Origin: Talinum fruticosum
Taxonomy: Eukaryota; Streptophyta; Magnoliopsida; Caryophyllales; Talinaceae
Reading direction: 5' to 3'
Length of the DNA: 64,000 nt
Assembly: GCA_021018815.1 (NCBI GenBank)
Contig: JAITYX010000065.1
Coordinates: 1,969,001 to 2,033,000, forward strand
Positions 11,171-21,475 of this stretch are shown piece after piece. The notes beneath the pieces are model-generated. The model was given only the letters and a program-made list of their open reading frames with translations, made no database searches and was not told the DNA's origin. The position numbers and the translations under genes are program-made. Numbering within the stretch: position 1 is the first letter of the stretch; the number at the start of each line of letters is the position of its first letter.

Positions 11171-12439
11171 TGTAATTGAGAACCTTGCTTTTGTATGAAT
11201 TTATTTAAGTTCTCATGCCCCCCTCTCTTTTCCTTCAAACAATATGTTCGTTAAGAGGAGAGCCCATACACAATCCCTCTTTTTGTTTCATTTTTTTGTG
11301 GTGTGTAACAATATTAAGAGGACTGAGCTGGTGATCTAACCCGGTCAAGAAAGTTGATCAATGGGTCAACCATTCAGCCCGGTTAGATCGCAATTAGACC
11401 GGTTGACCCGATCATCGTTAGACTGTCATGACCTGTTATGCTCGGAGCAGATTTTCTATATATTTTCTATGTTCTTTCATGATTCTACAATATCTAATTG
11501 CTAAAAAGCATAATTTGAAAAAATATTAATGCAAAACCTCAATCAAATAGACATAAATTGTCTAATTTTTAAATTAAAAAATTAGGAGAAAAAATACAAT
11601 TTTTATAGAAAACTAATAAATGAGAAAAACTTGTTCAATCTTTTCTACTCAAAATTCAAGCCTATTCCACTTAGTTAAAAATTTAAATAAATTTAAATAA
11701 ACCATAACTTATCTACATATCTATCTCTCGTATATGTTAAGAGAATCGGTTTGGCTATCCATTCAATCAACAAAGGAGGTCAATGCATCAATCAGTAACT
11801 GGTTGAACTGTGTTATCCATTCAATCAACAAAGGAGGTCAATGGATCAATCAGTAACTGGTTGAACTGTGTTGATGGTTGGACTAGGTTGAATAGGATTA
11901 ACCTGGTTCAAAAATAAAAAAACTATATGTATGCATATGTTTATATGAAAATTAAAGCAAATGTTTGTTGAATGGCTGGACAAGCAACAACGCCGCTTTT
12001 TAAGTGGTTGGGTGAGCATATGTAAGGCCCAATTAATATTTTAATCTCTTTAAATGGAACAAATCTAGGACAGCGGTGATGACCTATGTTGAGAGACCCG
12101 GTTCCCTGATTGACCCGATGAGTAACGTGGATCAATATTTCGACCGGTCGAACCTTTTAGTTTAAATTAAATTGGTTGTCCCGTTTGATAGTTGAATCGG
12201 GTTAGACCGGTCAAATCCGTTATATATTTGAGTAAAAGATAAAAATCACCTCAATACATATTTATAAAAAGAATTACGAGGCTTCGTCTTAAAAGTCAAT
12301 CTATACTCTACTATTTTTTAATCTTTTTGTCTTGTAAAAACCAAAACCAATTACTTTTAATATCTCCCATTAATAGGCCCTCTCTCTGTACTTTAAATGT
12401 TATCACACTTCTCTTTCTCTCTCCTCTAACTACAGACTA
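11171..12439. other. 3' UTR and intergenic repeat-like DNA; no gene recognised
   Basis: 11283-11440 and 12060-12215 are both rich in ACCCGGTC, GACCGGTTGACCC and GGTTAGACCGGTC words, separated by AT-rich DNA. They may be the two ends of one decayed element, but I could not find a clean terminal repeat or target duplication. A 58-bp tandem duplication lies inside. Confidence 0.4.
11756..11871. repeat. Tandem duplication, 2 x 58 bp
   Basis: The unit starting TATCCATTCAATCAACAAAG and ending TGGTTGAACTGTGT occurs at 11756-11813 and again at 11814-11871 with a single visible mismatch (GCATCA/GGATCA). A recent local duplication. Confidence 0.9.
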
Positions 12440-12585
12440 GACACTGGGAATCGGGTCATTTGGTTCGAGTTAAATTCGGTTTGGGTCAACTTCAGGTTGA
12501 TCTCGTTCGGGTTCGGGTTCGGTTTCGGTTCGGGTCAACCTTGGTTCGGTTCAACTTTAGGTCAATCTCGTTTTGGTTGGGCTTG
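12440..12585. repeat. Degenerate TTCGGGT / TTTGGGTCAA repeats
   Basis: Runs of TTCGGG, GGTTCGG and GGGTCAAC(T/C)T words, including GTTCGGGTTCGGGTTCGG. Stops abruptly where Sirevirus copy 1 begins. Resembles the subterminal words of the hAT-like element at 2891, but no termini are visible. Confidence 0.5.
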
Positions 12586-13163
12586 AGTCAATTTCTTCGA
12601 GAGCATTTCTTTGAAAAATGAATTGGAAAACCGAGACTTACACTCGAGAGAACTCAAGACTAGTGCTCAATCCAATGAGACCGAGTCCGAGTTACTCGAA
12701 GAGAAAATGAGCAGACTAAAGCAAAAGCTCAATGAGTCTCAAGATCTTGTTTTAAAATTTACTCAAGGTCGAAAAACCTTGACATGCTCTTAGGATCTCA
12801 ATGTGTCTCTTTCGGAAAATAAGGTCTTGGTTTCAACAAAGAGGAGGAATCCAATTCCTACTCGAGCTTTTCAAAAGGATTCCAAAACTGTAAAGTTCAG
12901 GAAAGTTGAGAATGGTCCCATTCATAAAAATGAAAGGAGGATTAAACCCGGATCGGCTTACAAGAAGAAACCATCTCCTCCAGACTTTCAAAAGAAAAGT
13001 TTTTCAAAAGAAAGAGATACGGACTCAGTTCTCTACACGGAAGATTCAGAATCGGACTAAGCCCAAAATCATTCAAATATGGGTTCCGAAAAACCTTCTT
13101 CCTCGAAAAGGACCACGAGAAAGAGTGTTACTCGGGTTCGTTAGAGGAAGTGAGAACGGTTAG
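12586..13163 (+). pseudogene. gag: Sirevirus gag, C-terminal fragment (copy 1)
   Basis: Reads SLKNELENRDLHSRELKTSA and then a Glu/Lys-rich coiled-coil stretch, stop TAG near 12791, then SENKVLVSTKRRNPIPTRAF and a basic Lys/Arg-rich tail to about 13160. Matches the same region of copies 2 (30140-30700) and 3 (60000-60480). Gag forms the virus-like particle. The N-terminal gag domain and the zinc knuckle are absent here because of the truncation. Confidence 0.7.
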
Positions 13164-13198
13164 ATTGTCTCTGTTTTGCGGGTTACTTAGAAGAGATA

Positions 13199-13560
13199 AA
13201 AGGACACTGGTATCTTGACGGTGGATGCTCACGCCACATGTCGGGAGACTCGGGACTCTTTTCCGAGTTAGAAGAGCATAAAGGAGGAAAAGTCACTTTT
13301 GGAGATGACAGCAAAGGCAAGATAATTGGGATAGGCAAGATTGGAAAGGGAAGCAATCTGGTCGACCCAGTTTACCTTGTCAAAGGATCGAAGTACAATC
13401 CGCTTAGCATTTCTCAATTATGTGATAAAGGTCAAGAGTTAAGATTCACTCAAACCAAATGTTACATTTCGATGACACCACCAAGGAGATCAAACTCTCG
13501 GGTAAGAGATCGGGTAACACTTACATTATTCCTCTCTCGACTCTAGTCGAACTTATCTTG
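13199..13560 (+). pseudogene. Copia aspartic protease (copy 1)
   Basis: GHWYLDGGCSRHMSGD at about 13202-13250 is the protease active-site block. The usual D-S-G is D-G-G here. It continues GDDSKGKIIGIGKIGKGSNL and YNPLSISQLCDKGQELRF, the standard copia protease end. The frame breaks around 13475-13550. The enzyme would cleave the Gag-Pol polyprotein. As it stands the gene is disrupted. Confidence 0.75.
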
Positions 13561-14700
13561 TTTAAAAGCATCCCTTTATCTCATGGACATGGCATCGTAG
13601 ATTAGGCCATGTTAGCATGCATACTATTGAGAAATTAGCATCTCATGGTTTAGTTAGAGGTTTGCCTAACTGTGCTTTCAAGAAAGATAGAGTTTGTAAA
13701 GCTTGCACAAGAGGGAAACAAGTCGGATCATCATTCAAATCACTAAAGACAGTTTCCACATCCAAAGTGCTTGAGCTGCTGCATATGGATTTATGTGGTG
13801 AAATCCCGGTTAAGAGCCTCGGAGGTAAATCATATGTACTTGTTATTATTGATGATTATTCACGATTTACGTGGGTGCGTTTTCTTAAGCACAAAAATGA
13901 AGCATTCAAGGAGTTTAGCAAGCTCTGCGAGAAAAATCCAAGTTGAGTCTCGGACTCGGATCCGGAGAATTCGAACCGACCATGGAAGGGAGTTCGACTA
14001 CTCGGAATTCTTAGAGTTTTGTGACAAGAATGGAATCTCTCACAACTTCTCAGGCACCAAAAACTCCTCAACGAAATGGAGTAGTGGAGAGAAAGAACAG
14101 AACTCTTGAAGAAATAGCAAGGACAATGACGATTGAGCACAATCTACCTTACTATTTCTAGGCTGAGGCGATCAACACAGACCAACTACACTTTGAACGA
14201 GATGCCTCATCGGACCCATACTGAAGAAAACACCTTATGAGCTCTACAAAGGGAAGAAACCCAATATTTCCTATTTCAAGCCTTTTGGATGCAAATGTTT
14301 TGTTCATAATAATGGTAAGGATCACTCGACCAAGTTTGATGCTCGGTCGAGATGAAGGTATTTTTCGGGTTATTCATCTCATAGTAAAGCTTATCGCATC
14401 TTCAATAAGAGAACTAACAAAGTGGAAGAAAGCATCCACGTTGTGTTTGATGAGCTTGAACGAGGACAAAACAAGTGAGTCTTCATTCTCGGATTTGAAG
14501 CTCAGCGAGAGATGATGACCTTGACAAAGCGAACCGATCGAGAATCGGACCCAACCAACTCGAGTGAAGTCACTCAAAACGAAGTGACTCGGAATGAGAC
14601 AACTCAAGAGGCAGCTCAGAATCTTGAAGAACAATCTGATGAACAAGATCACTCAGAACAAGCTTCGAAGATCAAGCAGTTCAGCCTACAAATCTAGTGA
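13560..14700 (+). pseudogene. Copia integrase (copy 1)
   Basis: The HHCC zinc domain reads HRRLGHVSMHTIEKL .. CKACTRGKQ (13590-13720). The catalytic core starts LLHMDLCGEI and DDYSRFTWVRFLKHKNEAF. The second Asp lies in RTDHGREF (about 13975-13995) in another frame, and the Glu block NGVVERKNRT follows near 14080 in a third frame. So all catalytic segments exist but are split by frameshifts. Later segments (YELYKGRKP-like, KAYRIF) reach to about 14420. The function would be strand transfer of the cDNA into the host chromosome. Confidence 0.75.
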
Positions 14701-15665
14701 ATCGGAGAACAGGTAGAGCATTCAAGTATGCTTCTAGTCATCCACTAGAAAACATATTATCTAATATCAACGAGTGGGGTAAGAACTCGTTCCTCTCTTC
14801 AAAATCTATGTGCATTCACTACATTCATTTCATTAACTCGAACCCAAAAATGCACTAGAGGCCCTAAATGAACCTGAATGGGTAGAGGCCATGTAAGAGG
14901 AACTCAATCAATTCGAAAGAAACCAAGTCCGGACTCGACCAAACGACCTTCGACCACCCGAGTCATAGGAACCAAATGGATTTTCAAGAACAAATTGGAT
15001 GAAGGTGGGTTGGTAGTCGAAGACAAGGCTAGACTTGTGGCTCAAGGTTACAATCGGGAAGAAGGGATTGATTGTGGGGAAACCTTTGCACCTGTTGCCG
15101 AATTGAAGCCATTAGAATCCTGTTGGCATTTGTATCTAGCATGAATATCAAATTATATCAAATGGATGTTAAGTGTGCGTTTCTCAATGGTTTTATTGAA
15201 GAGGAAGTCTATGTCGAGCAACCTCCTGGATTTGAAACTCGGAATTTCCAAATTACATTTTCAAACTTCAAAAAGCTCTTTATGGTCTTAAACAAGCTCC
15301 CGAGCTTGGTTTGAAAGATTGAGCAATTTCTTGGTTCAAAATGATTTTAGAAGAGGTCGGATCGACAAGACTCTCTTTATAAGAACCAAGGGAAAGATTT
15401 CCTTATTGTTCGGATGTACGTTGATGATATAATTTTTGGAGCTACTAATGAAATTCCGTGTCGAGAATTTTCCGAGTTAATGAGTCGGGAATTTCAAATG
15501 AGTATGATGGGAGAACTCAATTTCTTCCTTGGTCTACAAATCAAGCAAGACAAAGATGGAATCTATGTCCATCAATCAAAGTACACCAAGGAGTCTGCTG
15601 AAAAATATAAACTCCAAGATGCAAAGCACGCAGCTACACCCATGAGCGAGCAGTATAAAACTTGA
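14700..15665 (+). pseudogene. Copia reverse transcriptase (copy 1)
   Basis: [14 protein letters not shown] at about 14968 opens the RT fold. Then [44 protein letters not shown] and the catalytic YVDDIIFGATNE at 15414-15450 follow. ELNFFLGLQIKQDKDGIYVH and ATPMSEQY lead out. At least three frameshifts or stops (near 14895, 15120, 15315) break the gene. Confidence 0.8.
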
Positions 15666-16360
15666 CTCAAACGAGAAAGGTAAAGCAATAGATCCGAAAC
15701 TCTATCGAGGTATGATTGGATCTTTCCTATATCTTACTTCCAGCGAGCCGGATATAATGTTCGGTGTATGTTTATGCGCAATATTCCAAGCTAATCCAAA
15801 AGAATCACATCTGATTGCGGTGAAGAGAATATTCGAGATATCTTGCGGGGACTCGGAACTTAGGTCTATGGTACTCAAGAGACTCGGAACCGACTCTCAC
15901 TTGGATACTCGGATGCTGATTACGCTGGATACAAAGTTGATAGAAAGAGCACTTCAGGAGCGTGCCAATTTACGGGTCAATCCTTAATATCCTGGCACAC
16001 AAAGAAGCAAAACTCAGTAGCTCTATCAACTTCCAAAGCTGAGTATATTGCACCGGAGCATGCTTGTGCTCGGAGTTTATGGATAAAGCAACACTTGAGA
16101 GATCTTGGACTTTCTTTCAAATTAGTTCGAATCAAGTGTGATAATCAAAGTGCAATCAGCATCACCAAAATTCCGGTTCGAGCACTCAAAAACAAAACAC
16201 ATTGAGGTCGGGTATCATTTTTGAGAGACCACTCGAGAAAGGTGATATTTAACTTGAATTCATTCCTACTAATCTTCAATTAGCTGATATTTTTACTAAG
16301 CCTCTTAGTGAAGATCGGTTTTGTTTTATTAGGAATGAGCTTGGAATGTTAAATGCATAA
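15666..16360 (+). pseudogene. Copia RNase H and end of pol (copy 1)
   Basis: MIGSFLYLTSSEPDIMFGVC, then YSDADYAGYKVDRKS-like sequence in a shifted frame (about 15905), LSTSKAEYIA and IKCDNQSAI. The pol C-terminus reads FCFIRNELGMLNA with TAA at 16358-16360, and the same end is found in copies 2 and 3. Degrades the RNA strand during reverse transcription. Frameshifted. Confidence 0.75.
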
Positions 16361-16990
16361 TTATGTGTTTTCTTTGTGAAAATCTCATTACATGATTATG
16401 TGTTATGTGTGTTCAAATTGTTAATAACCATGTGTTTAGTTGATTTAGTGATACTGAGCTGACAGTTATTATTTATTTCTAGCTTCGAGTCATTCGGACA
16501 CTTATCCGAGTTAGACTCGGACGTTTGAGAAAAATGGACATCAAATCTCTGAAATCATCTCTAGATAAGTGGAGAATTTCAGAATTTATTTTCAAAATCT
16601 TTTCTCTCTCTCGCGTGCTGTAATCAGGCAACTAACCGTTGCAAGACAAACCGCTAGAATTCTAACCGTTGAGAAGAGAACCGTCACACCGGTTTGAGGT
16701 GACTGATGAAAGAGCTGAGTCGAACGGATATTGAAGGACGATTATTTTCCTATAAATAGCGCCTATTCTCCTTCATCTCGCTACTTTACATTTCACTTAC
16801 TCTCTCTCTCTCAATCAAAACTTCGGCATAAGCTCTCTACGTCTACGAGTGACTTCGGACATTTTCAAGCTTCGTGAAGCTCATGTCAAGTAAGCTCGAC
16901 TGCTCTCAACTCTTTCTTCTACCCTTTTTCTTTCACTCTTTTCGACCTATTCTCATCTACGTTTCACTTCTATCTCTTTTCTCATCCAAA
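16361..16990 (+). other. Spacer between pol and env-like ORF (copy 1)
   Basis: 630 bp without coding potential. It keeps blocks shared with the spacers of copies 2 and 3 (the ACTCGGAC..TTTGAGAAAAATGGACATC region, a CACACCGGT block, a TATA box and a CT-rich leader with TCTCTCTCTC). Conserved non-coding sequence here suggests a regulatory role. Confidence 0.65.
16751..16759 (+). promoter_or_regulatory. Internal TATA box before env-like ORF (copy 1)
   Basis: TATAAATAG in the context TTTTCCTATAAATAGCGCC, 240 bp before the env-like ATG at 16991, followed by a pyrimidine-rich leader (TTACTCTCTCTCTCTCAATC). The same arrangement is found in copy 3 (56228-56236, minus strand). Inferred promoter. Confidence 0.55.
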
Positions 16991-18330
16991 ATGCCGAAAA
17001 GGGGTTCTCACCCGACTTTCTTGGCTCTTCCTCAAAGAAGCCTCGCACAAAAAGCCAAGAAGGCTCCTCCAACTCAAAACCTCTCATCACCCAGACATCT
17101 TGTGCTTGGATGATAAGTTCTTTCCAACAACAAAATTTTCGTGGTTGCCACACATCCAAACAACCGGTGTTTATCATTTTCTTTGTTTCAGCGAGTTCAT
17201 ATATCCCGAACTCGTATCCGAGTTTTACACTCATCTTACAAGCTCGAAGGTGTTCTAACCTCTAGGGTTCAAAATATAACTGTTCGTATAAACACTTCCC
17301 TTCTCCATCGCTTGTTCAAGGTCTCCTCTCTCTTCTTAAACAGCAACCCAATTCCTTTCACCGAGGTCGTTGACAACTTCTTTGAAAAGTACGCAAAAGA
17401 GTTTCCTGAGTCACGCAAAAATTTTTCCGTGACTCGAGCTGAGGTCGAAGCACGTCTTCTGTGTTTCTTGCTGATGAGAACTTTCTTCTCTCGAGCATTC
17501 TAGCAAGGAGAACCCCAACTCCAAGCATCTAAAAGCTCTTTTGACATTCTTGAGGGCTACGAAGTAGACCTCTTCCTTCCATCATCGAGCAAATGGCAGC
17601 CGTGCCAGCTCAACTCGAAAATAAGAAGAACACCCCTCTTCCTTTCGGTGCTCTTCTCACCCTTGTCTTCAAACAATTCAAAGTTCCTCTTCCCTCGGAC
17701 CCAAATGCTATATCCGAGGCTGCCGTTGTTGTCGGCAAAAAGGAACTTCGAGGGTACGGGTATCGGGAGACTCAACCTGGTATCCGGGTACACGACTCAA
17801 AGCCGAGGCCACCATCTCCGCCTCGGACTCGAAAAAAGCCGCCCTTTCTCTCCCTACTTCACCTGGTGGTGCTTCCACCTCGGGTGCTTCTAAGTCTCTC
17901 TCTTGCATTTTGTCCTCCGCTTTCATGGACAAAATCAACTTTGTGTCCTTGGAATTCAAGGACATGCTCCGGTCATTCAAGACTGTCCATCGGTCTATGG
18001 CCATCAACCAAAAACAGCCCAATCTCAAATCCGAGAGCAGCAAGACCTGCTTCTTGAGATGAAGGCCCTGGTGAAGGAGCAGAAGGAGCCGATCGAGCTC
18101 CTCCATGAGAGACAGTCCAAGGTGACTCGGGACCATGGCGACTCAAACACATCCGAAGAGTCCTCGAGCCCGGCCAAGACCTCCTCAAATAGCGGGGAGG
18201 ACGGAGAAGAAGACTAAGAAGAAGCAGACGCCGAGGAGCCTGCGGCTGAGGCAGCTCCTTTTGGGCAAGGGGCGGAACAAAAGAAGAAGAAGGAGGGACA
18301 ACCGAGGGTCTAAATGCTCCTGAAGCTCAA
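16991..18330 (+). pseudogene. Sirevirus env-like ORF (copy 1)
   Basis: Starts MPKRGSHPTF, a start shared with copies 2 and 3. Later blocks in shifting frames match the plant 'putative plant transposon protein' type of domain: a YPELV-like segment in a shifted frame near 17200, FEKYAKEFPESRKNF-like, and LPFGALLTLVFKQFKVPLPS at about 17640-17700. Then FMDKINFVSLEFKDMLRSF and a Ser/Glu-rich acidic region (NTSEESSSPAKTSS, GEDGEED). The env-like label follows the position in Sireviruses. No signal peptide or fusion machinery is visible, so an envelope function is not supported. At least four frameshifts disrupt it. Confidence 0.6.
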
Positions 18331-19056
18331 CCTGAAGTGATCAACTCGGATAGCGATCCGAGTGGGTCGAAGACCTAGTTGCACAAGGACAAACTGTAGC
18401 GGGTCGGACCGAGCGGATCCCTCCAGCCTACCGAGCTCCAAATGGAGGAACCTCTGGATCCTCTCGTTTTGGGTCGGCCACTCGGAGCTGAGCCCTTGAC
18501 GGCGATCCCTGTCCTCCCTCCGCCGTGCTCAAGCACATCATCAAGATCCTACCAGCCCGGCGTACCACTCGTCCTTCCTCTTCTACTTAAACAAACCCTT
18601 CTCCCTCTTAGGCACCATGCACTCTGTGTCACAATTCCAAAGTCCGCTGATTCTTCTTTTTCCTGGAATCTTTTTCATTTCTTCATCTTTTACTTATCTC
18701 TTTTGTCCAAACATCAAATATGTACTACTTGTTGTATTCTTCCCATTTTTTTGTTTTTTCTGAAAGGTAAGGGGAGAATATAGATAGAAAAATTTGTTGT
18801 CTTGTTTAGGGAAATTTCTCACTCTCTCTCTCTCTATATATATTTTTTTTCAATGAATTAATGCATTTCTTTCAATTCTTTGAGTTTAATGTTTAATGCA
18901 AGCATTTCGAGTTTCAATCAAATATGCTCTCTTGCTTAGCATCTTCGTCAACATAAATGCATTTCATTGACTATTCTTTATAGTCCGATACTTCAAGTAT
19001 ACAAAAACAGATCTATATCACTAACAAAGTTTCTTTCTAAGTATGGAATGCCTTTC
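18331..19056 (+). other. 3' untranslated region of Sirevirus copy 1
   Basis: Proline-rich coding remnants (VGHSELSP-like, to about 18640), then T-rich sequence, a first polypurine tract near 18764-18780 and AT-rich DNA up to the second polypurine tract. No gene recognised in 18640-19056. Confidence 0.6.
18764..18780 (+). other. Upstream polypurine tract (copy 1)
   Basis: GAAAGGTAAGGGGAGAA. The same purine block occurs about 250-410 bp inside the LTR in all three copies (24552-24569 and 54852-54870, minus strand). Probably a second site for plus-strand DNA priming. Confidence 0.5.
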
Positions 19057-19072
19057 ATAAAAAGGGCGAGAT
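19057..19072 (+). other. Polypurine tract next to 3' LTR (copy 1)
   Basis: ATAAAAAGGGCGAGAT directly before the LTR start TGAAGACTCGG. In copy 2 the same site reads AAAAAGGGGAGAT. Primes plus-strand synthesis. Confidence 0.75.
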
Positions 19073-20669
19073 TGAAGACTCGGACTTTACTCCGCACATT
19101 TCGAGTACTATCAAGGGAATTAGGTATACGACTTTCTCACTTATAGAGTTTTGATTCCAAGTCATTCTCTGTACCTTAGAAACTTTTCCGAGTAATATAG
19201 TATTTCCTCTAAGTGATATAGCAATTATTTCATGTATGTATGCATGACTCGATCGACTCGGAAAGCATATCTATACTCACTTTTGTACACTCGGTCCGAG
19301 TCTCTCATCACTTAGAATCATCGCATGTTCAAATGACTAGTATTTGCATAACCGCACTCGAGTCCGACTTCATGTTATAGGTCTTATTCTGTTAGAGTCG
19401 GCGCTTCTAGTCCGAACCATGCTTAGTCTAGATCAAAGTTGTTTCACTCGATATTCTTTATTTAACTTGATTCTCGCTTAGACTAACTCGGATGGAATTT
19501 CGAGTTTCATGGATATTAGACTCGGAAAATTCCATTCCTTTTCCGACTCGGATAATTAGTCACTTAATTATCTTAATTATGTTATTATCTATGTCTAATC
19601 TTGGACCAAAGTATTTTATACTTTGAGAACCAATTTGATTTACTTTTGTAGGTTATTCAAACGAGGCTACACTTTTTGAAATACAAAAGTAATCGGCTTC
19701 AAAACGTCAAATCACCAACAGAACAAGGCTTTTTCCACCTCGACCTAGCCCCGAAGACCGTGTCGTGGCATGTCTGTTTCCAAACTGGAAATCCGCAAGA
19801 CCAAGCTAAACGGTGGTTTCCACCTTATCTTTCAAGACACCACCAGTGGTTTTGGGACTTCCAAAGGAGACAAGAACCGTTGTCCAACGTTCATATCTCA
19901 ACGGATATTTTTGAGTGACTCGGAAAACCCTTAACAACCGTCACAAAGGACTCTCGGTTAGAAGATGGACTCAACGGCTAAGCTGCTTGGTCATCTATAA
20001 ATAGAAGCCAACTCTCAAGACTTGAAGATTGCCGAATCTATTGTTAATATACATACTTGATCAAAAGTTATTGTATTCATTCTCAATCTTCTACTTACAA
20101 CTCCCACTCGTAATTCATTATATTCCGAGTTGTAAGGTCTTATACTTAGTTACAAACTCTCTTCTTACTCTCTAAGTAAGGTCCCTTAACCGAGCTATAA
20201 GGGTTAACTTAGCTCGATTGTCCCTAACTCGTAAGGGTTATCTCGGTTAGGAAGTACTAGATCGAGATAAGGGAATTTCTGAGTCTAGGAAAAACTTGTA
20301 AAGAGTTGTCTAAGGGAGCAACTTGGGGTTAGTCAGTCTACTCGTATTTTGTGGACTCAAAATACTGGATTTGACTTCGTGCTTGGATTAGCAAGGTCCG
20401 TGGTTTTCTACCCCAGGAGGGTTTTCACGTACTTTTTGTGTCTTCACTTTCCGAGTACATTCTAGACTCGGACAGCACTCAAAGTTTTAGTTTTATCTAC
20501 TTCTTTACTCCTCACCTGCAATTCCGAGTTCATACTTTTCTAACCCCATTATAGATCGAGAATCGCTTCGTTTGTCCCTTGCTCAAAAGAGTTTGATTTT
20601 CACAAAAATCTTCCACCACCCTATTCACCCCCTCTAGGGTGACTTAGTCTGTCCCCGAGCAAACCTTCA
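19073..20669 (+). repeat. 3' LTR of Sirevirus copy 1 (1597 bp)
   Basis: Begins TGAAGACTCGGAC and ends AACCTTCA (TG..CA). These termini are shared with the LTRs of copy 2 and, at one end, copy 3. A TATA box TATAAATAG lies at 19996-20004, with a probable transcription start shortly after. The first 500 bp carry many ACTCGGA and TCCGAGT words in both orientations, including the palindrome ACTCGGTCCGAGT at 19289-19301. The last part contains CACCCCCTCTAGGGTGACT, conserved in all copies. Confidence 0.9.
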
Positions 20670-20747
20670 ATTATCATTATCGGGCCAACAAACAAAACAC
20701 AAAGATAAAGAGATAATGGATGACACTTTTTAGGTTTCGTAGTATCA
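20670..20747 (-). repeat. Inverted fragment of a Tat-type LTR start
   Basis: Reverse-complemented, this reads TGATACTACGAAACCTAAA.. then GTGTCATCC, TTATCTCTTTATC, TTTGTTGGCCCGATAATGAT. It parallels the first 75 bp of the Tat LTR at 35565 (TGTTGTAGACACCTAAACC, GTGTCGTCC, TTATCTCTTTATT, TTTGTTGGCCCGATGATGAT). Its TG end abuts integrase sequence of Tat copy A, and its other side abuts Sirevirus copy 1. It looks like the edge of an oppositely oriented Tat LTR into which copy 1 inserted. Confidence 0.7.
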
Positions 20748-20966
20748 AGCTCATTTAATAAGAAAGTGAAGCGTCGTAATCTACATATTGGAGATTTGGT
20801 TCTTAAGGAGATTAGAGCACCGATTCAAATTCAAGATCCTGGAAGAAAATTTAGGCCCAACTTAGTCAAATATTGTAAGGAGGAGCGAGTTAAATTAACT
20901 AATGTGGATGGTGAAAAGATTTTTTAATATAAAAACTTGGATCAACTAAAGAAATACTATGTTTAG
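20748..20966 (+). pseudogene. Tat integrase C-terminus (copy A)
   Basis: Reads SFNKKVKRRNLHIGDLVLKE then GRKFRPNLVKY, VKLTNVDGEKIF, stop, and YKNLDQLKKYYV ending in TAG at 20964-20966. GDLVL....GKFRPNW...L.DMDG...... NADALKRYYV is the typical C-terminal domain of Tat/Ogre integrases. One in-frame stop (TAA near 20926). Confidence 0.75.
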
Positions 20967-21475
20967 CATGATAGTAAGTGGTCTTTGTAATAGGCTAAGC
21001 TCGGCCCAACCAAGCTAGGCTATAGGAGGCGCCGGCCACCGTTCGAACAGAGGTGAGCCGGTCGGACTAAGCAACCCTCTAGCCGATTTTTTATTTAACT
21101 ATTATTTTTTATGGTCCAATTAGATGGTCCACCTATTTATTTCTTTAATTGTTATTTTATATTTGACGGTCCAATCAGGTGGTCCACTTATTTAATTAAT
21201 TTTTTAATTGTTATTCTATTTTGGCGAGTCTAATTAGGGGTCCAAATTTATTATTTATTCCTTTAGGTGAGCAATAAAAATAAATGAAGCATAAAATTAA
21301 GTATAAAACTTATTTTTATTAATAAAAGGTAAGCCTACTACTTACCCGAATACATAGCTAAATATAAAGGAAATAAAACAAGCATACTACTTGAAAAAAT
21401 AAATTGTTCTAAAGAGCCAAAACTAAAATTCCTTAAATTTTAGTGCTTCCTAAATTCTCCCTAAAAATTTCAACC
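20967..21475. other. Spacer between pol and antisense gene (copy A)
   Basis: AT-rich, with repeated (A/G)TGGTCCA(A/C) and TTTAATTGTTATT words at 21110-21230. Corresponds to 48205-48568 of copy B. No coding potential. Confidence 0.6.

Larger units (their letters stand above)
12586..20669 (+). mobile_element. Sirevirus-type Ty1/copia element, copy 1 (5'-truncated)
   Basis: Order from left: gag C-terminal part, protease, integrase, RT, RNase H, a 630-bp spacer, env-like ORF, polypurine tracts, 3' LTR. Integrase before RT is the copia order. An env-like ORF after RNase H, a large gag with coiled coil and more than one polypurine tract are traits of the Sirevirus (SIRE/Maximus) lineage. The 5' LTR and the first part of gag are missing: homology to copy 2 starts at CTTGAGTCAAT near 12587, directly against unrelated TTCGGG repeats. 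Stops and frameshifts run through the coding part, so it is not autonomous. After the LTR comes ATTAT, the expected target duplication, but the other side is lost. Confidence 0.9.

Noticed and set aside
16991..18330. True viral envelope glycoprotein
   Set aside because: No signal peptide, no glycoprotein cleavage site and no reliable membrane anchor; the hydrophobic stretch near 18650-18760 lies in T-rich DNA and is not conserved in frame among the copies.
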